Shown: one piece after another, positions 31,090 to 31,942 of the stretch
Position numbering within the stretch: position 1 is the first letter of the stretch
Layout of the letters: the number at the start of each line of letters is the position of its first letter
Source: a virus
DNA: 31,942 nt
Direction: 5' to 3' (one strand)
IMG/VR virus record: IMGVR_UViG_3300037069_003331
Coordinates: 1-31,942 of that record
Translations under genes and position numbers: made by a program
The notes under the pieces: model-generated
The model's database searches: none
Told to the model about the DNA's origin: nothing
Seen by the model: the letters and a program-made list of their open reading frames with translations, nothing else

Positions 31090-31389
31090 TCAGCACCCAC
31101 CTTCAGGGAAGGCCGCAAGGTCGTAGATCTGCACGGCGTCGAGCAGCCAATCGAGCCGGTCCAACACGCCGTGCAGGTGTTGTCCGCAGGCGAACGCGCG
31201 AACCCTCCAGTCAAAAAAGTCGGGGTGCGCGAGGCCGTCATCGCACCACTCCTCGGGGCGGGCGATCGACCAGCGCGCACGGTGGCCGCAGTTGTCGCAG
31301 GGCGGCACAAAGTCACGCATCTCTGGATGGTCGCGGTAGTCATAAGCAGGACCGCAAGGACGGCGTTTCACCGGCACCCGCTCAGACAT
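31090..31389 (-). CDS. Small unknown protein with Cys/His pattern (99 aa)
   Basis: ATG 31389 starts MSERVPVKRRPCGPAYDYRD inside repeat B. CDNCGH and a later CGQH-type segment (ACGQHLHGVLDRLDW) suggest a zinc site; the C-terminus is VQIYDLAAFPEGGC. Not recognised. Start overlaps the HIT-gene stop by 8 bases. Confidence 0.65.
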   Translation of the reverse strand: MSERVPVKRRPCGPAYDYRDHPEMRDFVPPCDNCGHRARWSIARPEEWCDDGLAHPDFFDWRVRAFACGQHLHGVLDRLDWLLDAVQIYDLAAFPEGGC

Positions 31390-31396
31390 CGGAACC
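31376..31396. repeat. Gene-junction repeat B, copy 2
   Basis: Identical to 31058-31078 over 21 bases; contains the start of the 99-aa gene. Confidence 0.9.
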
Positions 31397-31726
31397 GCGC
31401 TTCTGCGGTGTCCAGGGCAACGGCAGCCCGTCACCCTCGGTGCGTGGCACGTAGTGGACGTGCAGGTGAAAGATCGTCTGGGTCGCCGCCGCACCAGCGC
31501 TCGTGATGAGGTTGAAGTCCCCCCGCCGGTCCTGCGCCCAGCGGGACGCCAGGGCCATAGCTGCAACCAGCCCGTCCGCGTTACGCGCGTCCTCGACGTG
31601 CAGTCGCGGCACGAACAGTCGATGCCCCGGCGTTACCGGGTTCAGTGGCTCGAACGAGACCGCTGCGGGTGACGAGAGGTCGTAGTCGTGCATGTGGATG
31701 CGTTCACAGAACACGCACGTGCTCAC
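31382..31726 (-). CDS. HIT-family hydrolase
   Basis: 114 residues from GTG 31726 with AGGAG upstream. Zinc-type CVFC (4-7), VSFEPLNPVTPGHRLFVP (23-40), and the catalytic triad strand IFHLHVHYVPR with His87-x-His89-x-His91. HIT proteins hydrolyse nucleotide-linked substrates such as nucleoside phosphoramidates, dinucleoside polyphosphates or nucleotide sugars. In a phage this might clear or recycle nucleotides or modify DNA-precursor pools. Upstream gene coupling is by GTGA. Confidence 0.9.
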   Translation of the reverse strand: MSTCVFCERIHMHDYDLSSPAAVSFEPLNPVTPGHRLFVPRLHVEDARNADGLVAAMALASRWAQDRRGDFNLITSAGAAATQTIFHLHVHYVPRTEGDGLPLPWTPQKRGSDV

Positions 31727-31738
31727 TGCTGCTCTCCT
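31719..31738. repeat. Gene-junction repeat A, copy 2
   Basis: Identical to 31035-31054; contains the ribosome site and start of the HIT gene. Confidence 0.92.
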
Positions 31739-31942
31739 CTGGCTCCGGTGCTCCCGCGTACTTGTCGGGTCATCCAGTCGGGCAACGGCACCATCGGGAC
31801 CGTCTGCCCGGCGAGCGTGTGCGTGCAGTCGGACAGGAACTCCCACCGCCCGGCACGCACGAACGAGTGACAGGTCGTCTCTCCACCGGTCGGCACCGAG
31901 ACGTGCCCGGGCCGGCAGAACTTCTCGTCGTGCTCCCACTGG
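31723..31942 (-). CDS. Small phage protein, DUF6527-like (5' end outside window)
   Basis: At least 72 residues, cut by the right edge. The end reads WEFLSDCTHTLAGQTVPMVP followed by LPDWM, preceded by CHSFVRAGR. This H/C-rich pattern with a terminal LAGQTV-x-LP resembles the DUF6527-type small proteins of phages and prophages. Function unknown. Its stop overlaps the HIT-gene start (GTGA). Confidence 0.65.
   Translation of the reverse strand, partial: QWEHDEKFCRPGHVSVPTGGETTCHSFVRAGRWEFLSDCTHTLAGQTVPMVPLPDWMTRQVRGSTGARGEQQ

Overview
This window is part of a high-GC (roughly two-thirds by eye) double-stranded DNA phage genome. It is most likely a long-tailed (siphovirus-type) phage of an actinobacterium. 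A very large tape-measure gene followed by Dit/Tal-like minor tail genes fixes the virus type. A WhiB-family iron-sulfur regulator, a DUF2786 protein, a DUF6011-like zinc protein and TTGAC/TANNGT-type promoters point to an actinobacterial host. No integrase, portal, terminase or DNA polymerase is in the window, so lifestyle and exact taxonomy cannot be read from it.

Layout. Bases 1-7942 are transcribed rightward: tape measure (5' end cut off), three minor tail proteins, a one-helix membrane protein with a coiled coil (holin-like) and a papain-like cysteine-peptidase-like protein that may be the lysin. Everything from 7926 to 31942 is transcribed leftward, and the two transcription units converge with a 17-bp overlap of their last genes. 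Read in transcription order (from 31942 down), the left-going genes form four blocks. (i) 31942-30184: small early proteins (HIT hydrolase, DUF3310, several unknowns), with duplicated gene-junction sequences. (ii) 30187-24296: recombination and repair, namely RuvC-like resolvase, SNF2 helicase with its own promoter, Cas4/RecB-like Fe-S nuclease, Sak4-like RecA ATPase and a DUF669-type ssDNA-binding protein. (iii) 24153-14197: a sugar and modification block with KdsC-like HAD phosphatase, GatZ-like aldolase, cupin isomerase, a nucleotidyltransferase-kinase fusion, two glycosyltransferase-like proteins, an all-alpha dUTPase/MazG, two unknown genes, a C5-cytosine methyltransferase, an extended-SDR sugar epimerase and a short uracil-DNA-glycosylase-like protein. 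(iv) 14058-7926: regulators and replication, namely a zinc-ribbon/HTH fusion, WhiB, primase-polymerase/SF3 helicase, a zinc-HTH protein, DUF2786 and a DUF6011-like protein.

Genes are packed tightly: about seventeen junctions on the left-going strand are 4-nt GTGA or ATGA overlaps, implying long translationally coupled operons. New transcription seems to start where real gaps occur. Four promoters of one class (TTGAC-like -35, 17-18 bp, TACSGT -10) are visible, and two of them share a nearly identical 28-nt 5' leader. Three GC-rich perfect hairpins without U-tracts sit in gaps before downstream genes.

The most interesting part is block iii. The genes together look able to make a nucleotide-activated sugar (aldol or isomer chemistry, dephosphorylation, kinase plus nucleotidyl transfer, epimerisation) and to transfer it. 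The acceptor is unknown: a virion protein, the phage DNA (a cytosine-C5 enzyme and a UDG-like enzyme are in the same operon) or a host glycan. That assignment is inference. The enzyme families are read from motifs only.
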